From positions 1-64,000 of the forward strand of contig JAURLT010000002.1 of NCBI GenBank assembly GCA_030831085.1: DNA of 64,000 nucleotides. The letters run 5' to 3'. The notes under the pieces were generated by a model, which worked only from the letters and a program-made list of their open reading frames with translations, had not been told where the DNA came from and did no database searches. The translations under genes and the position numbers were made by a program. This document shows, piece after piece, positions 1 to 9,614 of this stretch. The number at the start of each line of letters is the position of its first letter. Position 1 is the stretch's first letter. This DNA comes from Gammaproteobacteria bacterium (GTDB taxonomy: Bacteria > Pseudomonadota > Gammaproteobacteria > Steroidobacterales > Steroidobacteraceae).

Positions 1-895
1 CCCTGGGCAGGCGGTCTCCGAGGCCGAGCTGCCGGGCGTACCACGTCAGGTGCTTGCGCGCGATTCGAACGCCCTGCGACGGACCATGAAAGGCGTGCAA
101 GGCATCCAGATGTCCAAGAATGATATCACGAAGCTTGCCGCGGTCCGGGATGGCTGGAGTGTCGGCCAGGCCCAGCGTCGCGTTGATCTCGGCGAAGATC
201 CAGGGGCGCCCGCAGGCGCCGCGGCCGATCATGATCCCCGCTGCGCCGGTGTGGGCCAGGACCTGGCGAGCCCGGTCGCCATCGGACACGTCCCCGTTGG
301 CAAAGACAGGAACCGAGACTGCGCTCACGACCTCGGCGATGGTGTCGTACTCGGCGCTGCCCTGGTACATGTCCTCGCGGGTGCGTCCGTGGACGGCCAG
401 GCCCACCACCCCCACGTCTTCGGCCATCCGAGCGATGTCCACGGCATTCCGCTGCCCGTGGTCCCAACCGGTCCGCATCTTGAGGGTGACCGGGACGCCC
501 GCGGATGCGACCACGGCCTCAAGGATGCTTCGCACCAGCTCCGGTTCGCGCATCAGGGCCGACCCTGCGGCGCGATTGCAGACTTTCTTGGCCGGACAGC
601 CCAGGTTGATGTCGATGATCTGGGCGCCAAGGGCGGCATTCATGGCCGCGGCCTCGGCCATCCTCGCCGGCTCGCTGCCCGCGATCTGCACCACCCGCGG
701 CTCTGGCTCGCCCTCGTGGTCCATCCGCCGTCGTGACTTGTCGCTGTGCCAGAGCCGCGTATCCGAGGTCAGCATCTCCGAGGCGGCCAGACCGGCCCCC
801 AGCCCTCGGCAGAGGATGCGGAAAGGACGGTCGGTGACCCCCGCCATGGGCGCCAGCACGACCGGTGAAGGCAGCTCGAACCCGGCCAGCTTCAT
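1..895 (-). CDS. dusB: tRNA-dihydrouridine synthase B (3' end cut by window edge)
   Basis: FMN-dependent enzyme that reduces uridine to dihydrouridine in the tRNA D-loop. About 298 residues are visible, against about 320 in E. coli DusB, so only the C-terminal end is missing. The N-terminus MKLAGFELPSPVVLAPMAGV is the Dus barrel start, and INLGCPAKKV carries the catalytic Cys (C100). Later segments TLKMRTGW, AVHGRTR and GIMIGRGA are the usual FMN/substrate loops. The ATG overlaps the stop of the upstream zinc-ribbon gene (ATGA), so the two are translationally coupled. In many gammaproteobacteria fis follows dusB; that would lie outside the window. Confidence 0.95.
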   Translation of the reverse strand, partial: MKLAGFELPSPVVLAPMAGVTDRPFRILCRGLGAGLAASEMLTSDTRLWHSDKSRRRMDHEGEPEPRVVQIAGSEPARMAEAAAMNAALGAQIIDINLGCPAKKVCNRAAGSALMREPELVRSILEAVVASAGVPVTLKMRTGWDHGQRNAVDIARMAEDVGVVGLAVHGRTREDMYQGSAEYDTIAEVVSAVSVPVFANGDVSDGDRARQVLAHTGAAGIMIGRGACGRPWIFAEINATLGLADTPAIPDRGKLRDIILGHLDALHAFHGPSQGVRIARKHLTWYARQLGLGDRLPR

Positions 896-1569
896 CCGCC
901 CTCCACCTCGCTGGCGCACCTGAGCAGGCCGTTGGCCCTGAGGCAGGCGTCGATCACGAAGCCGACGGCGTCGCTGCCCGGATCCTGGAACAGGATCTCG
1001 ACGTCGATCCGCTCACCCGGTCCGATCGTTTCCGGAGGCGAGCCCTCACCCACCCGGTACTCGCCGGGTTCGACGTCGCGGCCGGCAATCAGTGCGCCGA
1101 AGCGATCTTCTACGACCAGCCGGAGGATCGGGCTTGGCTGGACGATCCGGTCCCTGTTCACGATGGCGGCCCTCAGCCTGATCCGGCCGGCAGCGCCGAG
1201 CTCACCGGTCGCGCCAAGTTGCCTGACCTCATACACCGCAGGATCTAACGCCTGTTGGTGCCCCTCGAGTCCGGCAAGCGCCTTGAGCGGCTCCTGCCAG
1301 TACAGGCCTGCCTGCAGGGCCAGTCCGGCGGCGAGCGCCAGGACCAGCAGCCATGCGCCAGGTCCGACCTGTCGGCGGCTGGCGGTCGGCTCGAGCAGGA
1401 AGTCCTCGACCACGCTGGGGATCGCCGAGTCTGGCACAGGCTCCGGTGGCGGCAGGTCGATGTCGAAGGCTTCCGAGCAGACCCCGCAGCGCACCCGGCC
1501 AGGGGCGGCCCGGCGCAGCGATTCGGGCACCCGGAATCGGGTCTGGCAGTGGGGGCAGGTCGTCAGCAT
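892..1569 (-). CDS. Zinc-ribbon (MJ0042/DUF3426) single-pass membrane protein
   Basis: A 225-residue protein of unknown role, commonly found between prmA and dusB. The N-terminal zinc ribbon has C5xxC8 and C28xxC31. A Pro/Glu-rich linker follows, then one transmembrane helix at about residues 71-90, and a C-terminal DUF3426-like beta domain. Family knowledge: such proteins put a cytoplasmic zinc ribbon on a membrane anchor with a periplasmic domain; no reaction is known. The gene overlaps the end of prmA by 7 bp and the start of dusB by 4 bp, so it is part of the acc-prmA-dusB transcript. The function is not inferred. Confidence 0.85.
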   Translation of the reverse strand: MLTTCPHCQTRFRVPESLRRAAPGRVRCGVCSEAFDIDLPPPEPVPDSAIPSVVEDFLLEPTASRRQVGPGAWLLVLALAAGLALQAGLYWQEPLKALAGLEGHQQALDPAVYEVRQLGATGELGAAGRIRLRAAIVNRDRIVQPSPILRLVVEDRFGALIAGRDVEPGEYRVGEGSPPETIGPGERIDVEILFQDPGSDAVGFVIDACLRANGLLRCASEVEGG

Positions 1570-2483
1570 GGTCCTATGGTGGCAGATCCGCCCCTACGCA
1601 CCCCCTCCAGCAACACCCAGCCCTCGCGCGCCACGGGTGGTTTCATCTCGAAGTGGGCGGCATAGGCGCGCGCCACGCCGGAAGCCTGGTCCTCAAGCAG
1701 GCCCGAGAGGACGATTCGACCGCCAGGCTTGACAGCCTCGCTCAGCGAGTCGGCCAGTTCCACAAGTGGACCGGCCAGGATGTTGGCCAGCACCAGGTCA
1801 AAAGATCGACCGCCAGCGACCTCGGGGAGTCCCGCCTCCAGCCGGTCGATCAGCTGGTTGCGTTCGGCATTCTGCGCCGTGGCGAGCAGGGCCTGGGGGT
1901 CGATATCCACCGCCAGTGCATGGCCCGCGCCGAGCGCCAGCGCGGCCAGGGCCAGGATTCCGGAGCCGCAACCGAAATCCAGCACGCTGATTCCGGCCAG
2001 CGGAAATCCGTCCAGCCACTCCAGGCACAGGGCGGTGGTCGGATGAGTCCCGGTGCCGAAGGCGAGTCCCGGGTCCAGTTCCAGCACCACCGCTCCCCGG
2101 GCGTCGATCGCTTGCCCACCTGGTCGGACCCAGAGCCTTCGGCCGAACTGCATCGGATGAAAATCGCTCAGCCACTCGCGTTCCCACGGCCGGTCGTCGA
2201 GCAGGTCGTGGCTCACTGCCCCCTCGCTCAGGTCCAGGGCGATCGAGAGGGCGGCGGACAGCGTCGGGCCCGACGAACCAGGTGCGAACAGCGCGCTCAG
2301 TCGGGTGGTTGGCCACAGGGGCGTTTTCCCGGGTGCCGGCTCGAGCACCGGGTCGTCCGCGCTATCGCTCAGGGTCACGGAGAGTGCTCCAGCGGCGAAG
2401 CAGGCCTCCTCGGCGGCTGCCGGGTCGAGGCCGCCGAGTTCGATGTGGATGCGCAGGTAAGGGTCGCCCACCGCCGGCCTCAC
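1563..2483 (-). CDS. prmA: Ribosomal protein L11 methyltransferase
   Basis: SAM-dependent methyltransferase that trimethylates ribosomal protein L11. From the GTG at 2483 it is 306 residues, close to the family length of about 295; the GTG overlaps the accC stop (GTGA). The N-terminal substrate-recruiting domain reads YLRIHIEL...[15 protein letters not shown] (143-150) and the SAM motif [11 protein letters not shown] (around 169-178) are present, followed by AVDIDPQA and the catalytic-loop ANILAGPL. A longer reading upstream into accC is possible but has no homology-like sequence. It is cotranscribed with accBC and the zinc-ribbon gene. Confidence 0.93.
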   Translation of the reverse strand: MRPAVGDPYLRIHIELGGLDPAAAEEACFAAGALSVTLSDSADDPVLEPAPGKTPLWPTTRLSALFAPGSSGPTLSAALSIALDLSEGAVSHDLLDDRPWEREWLSDFHPMQFGRRLWVRPGGQAIDARGAVVLELDPGLAFGTGTHPTTALCLEWLDGFPLAGISVLDFGCGSGILALAALALGAGHALAVDIDPQALLATAQNAERNQLIDRLEAGLPEVAGGRSFDLVLANILAGPLVELADSLSEAVKPGGRIVLSGLLEDQASGVARAYAAHFEMKPPVAREGWVLLEGVRRGGSATIGPC

Positions 2484-3823
2484 TTCAGGCCGAGACGTCG
2501 CTCCAGGTAGTGAATGTCCAAGCCACCCTGCCTGAAGGCAGCGTGGTTGAAGATCTCCTGATGCAGGGGGGTGTTGGTCTTGATGCCCTCCACGACCATC
2601 TCCGACAGCGCGTTGCGCATGCGGGCGATGGCGGTGTCCCGGGTGTCGCCGTGCGCAAGGACTTTGGCGACCAGGGAATCGTAGAAGGGTGGCACGTTGT
2701 AACCGCTGTAGAGGTGACTGTCGACACGGATCCCGGGTCCGCCCGGTGCGTGCCACAGCCGCACCGGTCCCGGCGAGGGTGCGAAGGTCTTGGGGTCCTC
2801 GGCGTTGATCCGGCACTCGATGGCATGCCCGGTGATGCGCACTTCGCCCTGGGTGAAGGGCAGGGGCTCGCCCGCCGCCACCTGCAGCTGCAGCTTGACG
2901 ATGTCGACGCCCGTGACCAGTTCGGTGACCGGGTGCTCGACCTGCACGCGGGTGTTCATCTCAATGAAGTAGAACTCGCCGTCCTGGTAGAGGAACTCCA
3001 GCGTACCGGCGCTGCGATAGCCGACTGCGGAGCAGGCACCGCAGACCCGCTCGCCCATTTCCCTGCGTTGCTTGTCGGTGATGCCCGGGGCCGGCGCTTC
3101 CTCGATGATCTTCTGCCGCCGCCGCTGCAGCGAGCAGTCGCGTTCTCCCAGCGAGACCACGTTACCGTGGTGGTCGCCGATTACCTGGAATTCGATATGG
3201 CGCGGTTTCTCGAGGAATTTCTCCAGGTAAACCATCCCGTTACCGAAAGCCGCGATGGCCTCGGCGCGGGCCACATTGATCGCGTTCAGCAGGGTGGCCT
3301 CGCTGTGCACCACGCGCATGCCACGACCGCCGCCGCCACCCGAGGCCTTGATGATGACCGGATAGCCTACTTCCCTGGCCAGCCTGAAGCACTCATCGGG
3401 GTCCTCCGGCAGCGGCCCGTCCGAGCCGGGCACGCAAGGCACGCCGTGTTCCTTCATGACCTTGATGGCAGAGACCTTGTCACCCATCAGGCGAATGGTC
3501 TCGCTGCGTGGCCCGACGAACAGGAAACCGCTCTGTTCGACCCGCTCGGCGAAGTCGGCGTTCTCGGACAGGAACCCGTAACCCGGATGGATGGCCACGG
3601 AGTCGGTCACCTCGGCGGCGCTGATGATGGCCGGCATGTTGAGGTAGCTGTCCTTGGAGGCAGCTGGACCGATGCAGACCGTTTCATCGGCCAGCAGCAC
3701 ATGCTTCAGGCTCTGGTCGGCCGTCGAGTGGACCGCCACGGTCTTGATGCCGAGCTCCCGGCAGGCGCGCAGGATGCGCAGGGCGATTTCGCCTCGATTG
3801 GCGATGACGACCTTGTCCAGCAT
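2480..3823 (-). CDS. accC: Biotin carboxylase subunit of acetyl-CoA carboxylase
   Basis: ATP-grasp enzyme that carboxylates the biotin on AccB, the first half-reaction of malonyl-CoA synthesis. It is 447 residues (E. coli 449). The start at 3823 is set by [20 protein letters not shown], the invariant N-terminus. K159 and the glycine-rich ATP loop [10 protein letters not shown] (161-170) are visible, as are [16 protein letters not shown] and [16 protein letters not shown] in the ATP-grasp and C-terminal domains. Two bases separate it from accB, and it overlaps prmA by 4 bp, giving the standard accBC pair. Confidence 0.97.
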   Translation of the reverse strand: MLDKVVIANRGEIALRILRACRELGIKTVAVHSTADQSLKHVLLADETVCIGPAASKDSYLNMPAIISAAEVTDSVAIHPGYGFLSENADFAERVEQSGFLFVGPRSETIRLMGDKVSAIKVMKEHGVPCVPGSDGPLPEDPDECFRLAREVGYPVIIKASGGGGGRGMRVVHSEATLLNAINVARAEAIAAFGNGMVYLEKFLEKPRHIEFQVIGDHHGNVVSLGERDCSLQRRRQKIIEEAPAPGITDKQRREMGERVCGACSAVGYRSAGTLEFLYQDGEFYFIEMNTRVQVEHPVTELVTGVDIVKLQLQVAAGEPLPFTQGEVRITGHAIECRINAEDPKTFAPSPGPVRLWHAPGGPGIRVDSHLYSGYNVPPFYDSLVAKVLAHGDTRDTAIARMRNALSEMVVEGIKTNTPLHQEIFNHAAFRQGGLDIHYLERRLGLK

Positions 3824-3825
3824 GG

Positions 3826-4293
3826 TTACTCGATCACGAACAGGGTCTGGCCAAATTCGACCGGCTCGCCGTTCCGCGCCAGAACCGACACCACCCGGCC
3901 GTCCTTCTCGGACTCGATCTGGTTCATCATTTTCATGGCCTCGATGATGCACAGCACCTGACCGACCTTGATCTCGTCGCCGACCTGGACGAAGGCCTTG
4001 GCGCCCGGCGCTGGTGCCGAGTAGAAGGTGCCCACCATCGGCGCGGTGATGGTCTTGTCGGCAGCGGGCGCAGCCGGGGCTGCCGGGGCCGCGACTGGCG
4101 CGGCCGGGGCAGCGGCGGGAGCCAGCTGCGCCGCCGCTGGCATGGCTGCGGGCAGGGCGGCCGCCTGCATCACAGTCATCCCCTGCGGGTGGCGGCTGAT
4201 GCGTACCGATTCCTCCCCCTCGGAAATCTCGATCTCGGAGATGCCCGACTCTTCCAGCAGCTCGATGAGCTTCTTGACCTTGCGTATGTCCAT
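3826..4293 (-). CDS. accB: Biotin carboxyl carrier protein of acetyl-CoA carboxylase
   Basis: Carries the biotin that shuttles carboxyl groups between AccC and AccAD. It is 155 residues, as in E. coli (156). The N-terminal part [20 protein letters not shown] is the conserved helical region. Residues about 43-79 form an Ala/Pro-rich flexible linker. The C-terminal biotinyl domain starts at [10 protein letters not shown] and contains the biotinylation site EAMKMM with K121. It sits 6 bp downstream of aroQ, the common aroQ-accB-accC order. Confidence 0.97.
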   Translation of the reverse strand: MDIRKVKKLIELLEESGISEIEISEGEESVRISRHPQGMTVMQAAALPAAMPAAAQLAPAAAPAAPVAAPAAPAAPAADKTITAPMVGTFYSAPAPGAKAFVQVGDEIKVGQVLCIIEAMKMMNQIESEKDGRVVSVLARNGEPVEFGQTLFVIE

Positions 4294-4299
4294 GTGACC

Positions 4300-4758
4300 T
4301 CAGGACCTCTGGTGTGGCGCTGCCCGCAGCCTGGCGATCGCTGCCTGCAGCGCGAGGGAGTAGCCCTCGGCGCCCAGACCGACGATGGAGCCTGCGGCCA
4401 GATCGGAAAAATAGGATTGGCGCCGGAACGCCTCCCGGGCGTGGATGTTGCTGAGGTGTACCTCGATAAAGGGCACAGCGGCTGCAGCAACGGCATCGCG
4501 CAGCGCGACGCTGGTATGGGTGAAGGCCCCCGGGTTCAGGATCAGGAAGTCGACTGGTTGATCCAGCAGCGCCTGGACCCGCTCGACCAGCACGTGCTCG
4601 GCGTTGCTTTGCAGGCATTCGAGGACGACGTCCGCCTCCCGGGCCTGTCGCTCGAGTCCGCCCTCGATGTCGGCCAGGGTCTGCTGGCCATAGAGTTCGG
4701 GCTCCCGCCGACCGAGCAGGTTCAGGTTGGGCCCGTTCAGCACCAGGATTTTTTTCAT
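4300..4758 (-). CDS. aroQ: Type II 3-dehydroquinate dehydratase
   Basis: Third step of the shikimate pathway: dehydration of 3-dehydroquinate to 3-dehydroshikimate. It is 152 residues, typical for the type II dodecameric enzyme. The start at 4758 gives [20 protein letters not shown], the family N-terminus with the active-site loop (R18 and the nucleophile-like Y23). [15 protein letters not shown] and [14 protein letters not shown] are the other active-site segments. A 22-residue upstream extension has no family similarity and was not used. The 148 bp upstream gap presumably carries the promoter of the aroQ-accBC-prmA-dusB transcript. Confidence 0.96.
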   Translation of the reverse strand: MKKILVLNGPNLNLLGRREPELYGQQTLADIEGGLERQAREADVVLECLQSNAEHVLVERVQALLDQPVDFLILNPGAFTHTSVALRDAVAAAAVPFIEVHLSNIHAREAFRRQSYFSDLAAGSIVGLGAEGYSLALQAAIARLRAAPHQRS

Positions 4759-4906
4759 ACTACGCCCCGGCAACCGCTGGCAACCAGCAGCCGGCCCCTC
4801 ACCCCGCTCCCAATGGCGGGCCATTCAACCTCAGTCGGGGTGGTTTGTCTAGTTTCCTGCGATTTCGGGGACGATGCCCCCAGATCGCCGGTAGATAAGG
4901 GCAGAT

Positions 4907-5539
4907 CTAGGATGTGGCCTTGGCCGCGGAGGGCTTGCGGTCGCGAATCCACTGCTGGGCTGCCGCCAGGTCCTTGCGGCCCGCCTCCAGATCCTGCACG
5001 GCGCCGAGGATGACCTCGGCCTGCTCCCGGTGCAGCTCGCCAACGTGCAGGGTGACGATCCGGCCCCGGCTGTCGGTGAACACGGTGAACGGGAAGCCGA
5101 GGCCCGGCATGCCGAAACTTCGCGCCGCCTCCATACCGTCTTCCTCGCCGATCAGCACCGGGTAGTTCACCTCGGTGCGCTGCAGGTAGTCCAGCACGTC
5201 GTCGCGAAAGTCGACGGCCACGCCCACCACCTCGAAGCCCTGCTCGAGGTACTCCGCTCGCAGGGCATTGAGTAGCGGGATCTCACGCCGGCAGGGCGGG
5301 CACCAGGTGGCCCAGAAGTTGATCATGAGCGGCCGCCCGTCCCACTCACTGATCGAGCGAGGGACCCCCTCGAGGTCGGTCAGCGTGAAGTCCGGCCGCC
5401 GTTCCGGAATGAGGGCACCCGCTGCGGCCTGTACCGGCGCTGCCGGATCCCGCGGGGCAAGCCAGTAACCGGCGCCGAGGCCGGCTGCCGCCAGCAGGGC
5501 GTAGGCCGTCCAGCGCCCTGCCAGGGTCAGGCGAGGCAC
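4907..5539 (-). CDS. TlpA/ResA-type membrane-anchored thiol-disulfide oxidoreductase
   Basis: Periplasmic thioredoxin-fold protein of 210 residues. An N-terminal signal anchor (about residues 8-28) is followed by the AhpC/TSA-redoxin fold with FWATWCPPCRREIP; the active cysteines are C80 and C83. The PPC variant of CxxC is typical of TlpA/ResA proteins that reduce cytochrome c apoproteins or other periplasmic thiols. The start overlaps the end of dsbD by 13 bp, so it is cotranscribed with the membrane reductase DsbD, which is likely its electron donor (inference). About 20 C-terminal residues form a Lys/Ala-rich tail. Confidence 0.9.
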   Translation of the reverse strand: MPRLTLAGRWTAYALLAAAGLGAGYWLAPRDPAAPVQAAAGALIPERRPDFTLTDLEGVPRSISEWDGRPLMINFWATWCPPCRREIPLLNALRAEYLEQGFEVVGVAVDFRDDVLDYLQRTEVNYPVLIGEEDGMEAARSFGMPGLGFPFTVFTDSRGRIVTLHVGELHREQAEVILGAVQDLEAGRKDLAAAQQWIRDRKPSAAKATS

Positions 5540-7350
5540 TCTTGCTCCAGGCGCTCCAGATGCTCACGGAAGCGCTCCGGCGGCACGAAGCCGACCAGCC
5601 GGAAGTTCTGGCACTCACGGCCCCCGACCGGAAAAAATGCGGTGGTGGGCGGGCCGAAGATTCCGAAGCGCTTGAGGAGGGCCTGATCCTCGATGCTGTT
5701 GGCGGTGACGTCGGCCTTCAACAGGGTGAAACCCTGCAGGGCGGTGCGAACCCCGAGGTCGGCAAAGGTGTACTTGTCCATTTCCTTGCAGGACACGCAC
5801 CAGTCGGCGTAGAAGTCGACCAGTACCGGTGCCTTGGCGGAAGTCAGTTCGCGGTCGAGGTCACCCACCGAGCGGATGGTGCGGAACTCCAGCGCCGGCC
5901 CAGTCGCTTCGCCCGCGCCGCCGCCAAGGGCCGCGAGCGGGCGTAGCGGGTCGGATCCCCCAGCGGCCGCTCCCACCAGCAGGATCACGCCGTAAACCAT
6001 GCTGAACAGGCCGGCCCCGCGGGCGACGATCGAGTGGCCGGTCGGGGAGCGCCAATCCGGCCGGTGGAAGCCGCCGAAGTAGTAGCCCGCCACGAAGGCC
6101 AGCAGTGCCCAGAGCGCCACCACCACCGGGCCTGGCAGGACCCGTTCCAGCATCCAGACGGCCACGCCCAGGAAGGCCACGCCGAACAAGGCCTTGACCG
6201 TTTCCATCCATGGCCCGGCCTTGGGCAGTAACTTGCCTTCAGCGACCCCCACCAGCAGCAGGGGAGCACCCATGCCGAGCGACAGGGAGAACAGCGCCAG
6301 TGCGCCGCGCGCCACGTCGCCCGTCTGCCCGATGACGGCCAGCGCGGCCACCAGCGGTGGCGCTACGCAAGCGGTCACCACGAGCGCTGACAGCGCGCCC
6401 ATGACCAGCGTGCCGACCAGCGTGCCGGCCCGCTGGCGACTGGAAGCCATGTGCAGACGGGACTGCAGGCGCGAGGGCAGTTGCAGGTCATAGAGACCGA
6501 ACATCGACAGCGCAAGGGCCACGAACAGCAGGGCGAACAGCACCAGAATCCAGGGTTGCTGAAAAAAGGCCTGGGCCTGCTGCCCGGCGGCGGCGAACGC
6601 GGCCCCGGCGATGGTGTAGGTCACGGACATGCCGAGCACGTAGGTGGACGACAGCAGCAGCGCCCGCCCCGTGGTCACCTGCTTGCCTTCGCCGGCGATG
6701 ATGCCGGACAGGATGGGAATCATCGGCAGCACGCAGGGCGTGAAGGCCAGCAGCAAGCCGAAGCCGAAAAAGCTGGCCATGACCGCCAGCAGCGGGCCGC
6801 TTGCTACCAGGCTGGCCAGCCGGTCCTGTTCGGCCACCATGCCGGGGCCACCCCCAGCCGCGCCACTGGATCCGGCCAGGGTCGCCGGCGTTCCGGGGGC
6901 GGGCAGGTCCACGGTGACGGTCGTGCTGGTGGGTGGGTAACAGAGCCCGGCATCGGCGCAGCCCTGGTAAGACACCTTGATGGTCACCGTCCCGCTTTCC
7001 GGGCGGGCCTGTACGGGAACCCGGGCCAGCAGTCGGTCGTAGAAAACCTCAACCTCGCCAAAGAATTCGTCGGTCTTGCGCTCGCCGGTCGGCATGCTGG
7101 GCTGGCCCAGTTCGAGTCCCGGTGTCTCCGGCTTGGCTCCCACCCGGTGCCGGTACAGGTAGTAACCGGGCTCGATACTCCAGTCGAGAACCACCGTTGC
7201 CCCCCCGTCGGGGTAGGCCATCAGGCGGAAAGCGACCTCTGGCGGCAGGAATTCCGGTTCCTGGCCCGCTTTGCCCAGGAGGCCCTGGGGGTGGGCAGCA
7301 TCTGCCAACAGGCCCCCAAGCAGGGTCATCAGGATCAGCCAACGGCGCAT
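5527..7350 (-). CDS. dsbD: Thiol:disulfide interchange protein DsbD
   Basis: Passes electrons from cytoplasmic thioredoxin across the inner membrane to periplasmic disulfide reductases. It is 607 residues (E. coli 565). After a signal peptide comes the alpha domain with QGCADAGLCYPP (C131, C137), then a polytopic beta domain whose redox cysteines lie in FTPCVLPMIP and VVTACVAPPL, then a C-terminal thioredoxin domain with ADWCVSCKEMD (C518, C521). All six functional cysteines are present. GAGGTGA lies just upstream of the ATG. It shares its upstream region with groES and overlaps the TlpA-like gene. Confidence 0.96.
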   Translation of the reverse strand: MRRWLILMTLLGGLLADAAHPQGLLGKAGQEPEFLPPEVAFRLMAYPDGGATVVLDWSIEPGYYLYRHRVGAKPETPGLELGQPSMPTGERKTDEFFGEVEVFYDRLLARVPVQARPESGTVTIKVSYQGCADAGLCYPPTSTTVTVDLPAPGTPATLAGSSGAAGGGPGMVAEQDRLASLVASGPLLAVMASFFGFGLLLAFTPCVLPMIPILSGIIAGEGKQVTTGRALLLSSTYVLGMSVTYTIAGAAFAAAGQQAQAFFQQPWILVLFALLFVALALSMFGLYDLQLPSRLQSRLHMASSRQRAGTLVGTLVMGALSALVVTACVAPPLVAALAVIGQTGDVARGALALFSLSLGMGAPLLLVGVAEGKLLPKAGPWMETVKALFGVAFLGVAVWMLERVLPGPVVVALWALLAFVAGYYFGGFHRPDWRSPTGHSIVARGAGLFSMVYGVILLVGAAAGGSDPLRPLAALGGGAGEATGPALEFRTIRSVGDLDRELTSAKAPVLVDFYADWCVSCKEMDKYTFADLGVRTALQGFTLLKADVTANSIEDQALLKRFGIFGPPTTAFFPVGGRECQNFRLVGFVPPERFREHLERLEQECLA

Positions 7351-7381
7351 GGATCACCTCGTCGAATCGGCGGTCAGTCAG

Positions 7382-7420
7382 ACCAACTGGGGGGTGGCCG
7401 GTTCCGAACGCCACCAACTG
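7382..7420. repeat. Pair of 8-bp direct repeats (ACCAACTG) upstream of dsbD
   Basis: ACCAACTG occurs at 7382-7389 and again at 7413-7420. The start-to-start distance is 31 bp, about three helical turns. The pair lies downstream of the predicted dsbD promoter, in its leader region. GGTGGC and GCCACC between them can also pair. This could be a binding site for a same-face dimer or chance; no known regulator is recognised. Confidence 0.3.
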
Positions 7421-7437
7421 TTTGAAAAAGATAAAGA

Positions 7438-7466
7438 ATTTTAGCTGTTTGCGGTCGCGCTTGAAA
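7438..7466 (-). promoter_or_regulatory. Candidate sigma70 promoter for dsbD
   Basis: On the minus strand TTTCAA (7466-7461) and TAAAAT (7443-7438) are separated by 17 bp. The -10 matches 5 of 6 and the -35 matches 3 of 6 consensus bases. It would start transcription about 80 bp before the dsbD ATG. Its -35 is the same DNA as the groES TTGAAA on the other strand, so the two promoters face away from a shared element. Confidence 0.4.
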
Positions 7467-7488
7467 TAGCTGTGGACGCCCCTATCAT
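7460..7488 (+). promoter_or_regulatory. groES promoter, sigma70-like and sigma32-like
   Basis: CTTGAAA at 7460-7466 is an exact match to the usual sigma32 -35 element. CCCCTATCAT at 7479-7488, 12 bp further on, resembles its -10. The same bases read as a good sigma70 promoter: TTGAAA (7461-7466), 16 bp spacer, TATCAT (7483-7488), each 5 of 6. Transcription would start near 7495, inside the CIRCE element. This arrangement predicts basal expression plus heat-shock induction. Confidence 0.65.
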
Positions 7489-7514
7489 TAGCAGCCACCA
7501 AGGGCGAGTGCTAA
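7488..7514. promoter_or_regulatory. CIRCE operator (HrcA binding site)
   Basis: TTAGCAGCC (7488-7496), a 9-bp spacer, then GAGTGCTAA (7506-7514). The CIRCE consensus is TTAGCACTC-N9-GAGTGCTAA: the right arm is perfect, the left arm has two changes, and the spacing is exact. It covers the predicted transcription start of groES. HrcA binding here would block groESL transcription until heat stress. hrcA itself is not in the window. Confidence 0.8.
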
Positions 7515-7581
7515 CAGCGCCCTGCTGGTGCCCCTCTTGGGGTCCATAACCGTTTTTGTCACGTTCAAGGAGTGTTGTTCC

Positions 7582-7872
7582 ATGAAGATTCGTCCGCTTC
7601 ATGACCGCGTGATCGTCAAGCGCGAAGAAGAAGAGCGCAAGTCACCCGGCGGCATCGTGATCCCTGACACCGCAACCGAGAAGCCCATCCGCGGCAAGGT
7701 GGTTGCAGTGGGCAAGGGCAAGATCCTCGAGTCGGGGTCTGTACGTCCACTCGACGTCAAGGTCGGTGACAAGATCCTCTTCGGCAAGTACAGCGGTACC
7801 GAGGTCAAGGTCGACGGTGATGAGCTCCTCGTCATGCGCGAGGAAGACATCATGGCCGTGATCGAGAAGTGA
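7582..7872 (+). CDS. groES: Co-chaperonin GroES
   Basis: The 10-kDa lid of the GroEL folding chamber. It is 96 residues, the usual length. The start at 7582 gives [20 protein letters not shown], with the AAGGAG ribosome-binding site at 7567-7572. The mobile loop that docks on GroEL reads [15 protein letters not shown]. The C-terminal part ends [20 protein letters not shown]. It is first in the groESL operon under the CIRCE/sigma32-like control region. Confidence 0.98.
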   Translation: MKIRPLHDRVIVKREEEERKSPGGIVIPDTATEKPIRGKVVAVGKGKILESGSVRPLDVKVGDKILFGKYSGTEVKVDGDELLVMREEDIMAVIEK

Positions 7873-7907
7873 TCGGTCGCCCGCAGTCATCAAGTATTCA
7901 GAGGTAA

Positions 7908-9557
<1,650 letters not shown>

Positions 9558-9583
9558 TCAGCGCTGCCGCGCTGTAACCAAGG

Positions 9584-9612
9584 GGCCCGGGAGGATACTC
9601 CCGGGCCTTTTT
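9584..9612 (+). terminator. Intrinsic terminator of groESL
   Basis: A perfect 10-bp stem (GGCCCGGGAG at 9584-9593, CTCCCGGGCC at 9598-9607) with a GATA loop is followed by five Ts, then GTTT. It lies 27 bp after the groEL stop. The convergent decarboxylase-like gene ends three bases beyond it, so its own mRNA would carry the reverse hairpin without a good U-tract. Confidence 0.93.
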
Positions 9613-9614
9613 GT

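Noticed and set aside
4060-4165. GC-rich repetitive stretch in accB as a DNA repeat element
   Set aside because: It encodes the Ala/Pro linker of the biotin carrier protein, which is naturally repetitive in this family.
4759-4906. Small gene or RNA in the gap between the TlpA-like gene and aroQ
   Set aside because: The only open frame has no similarity, composition or start signal to support it, and no convincing hairpin with a T-tract is present.
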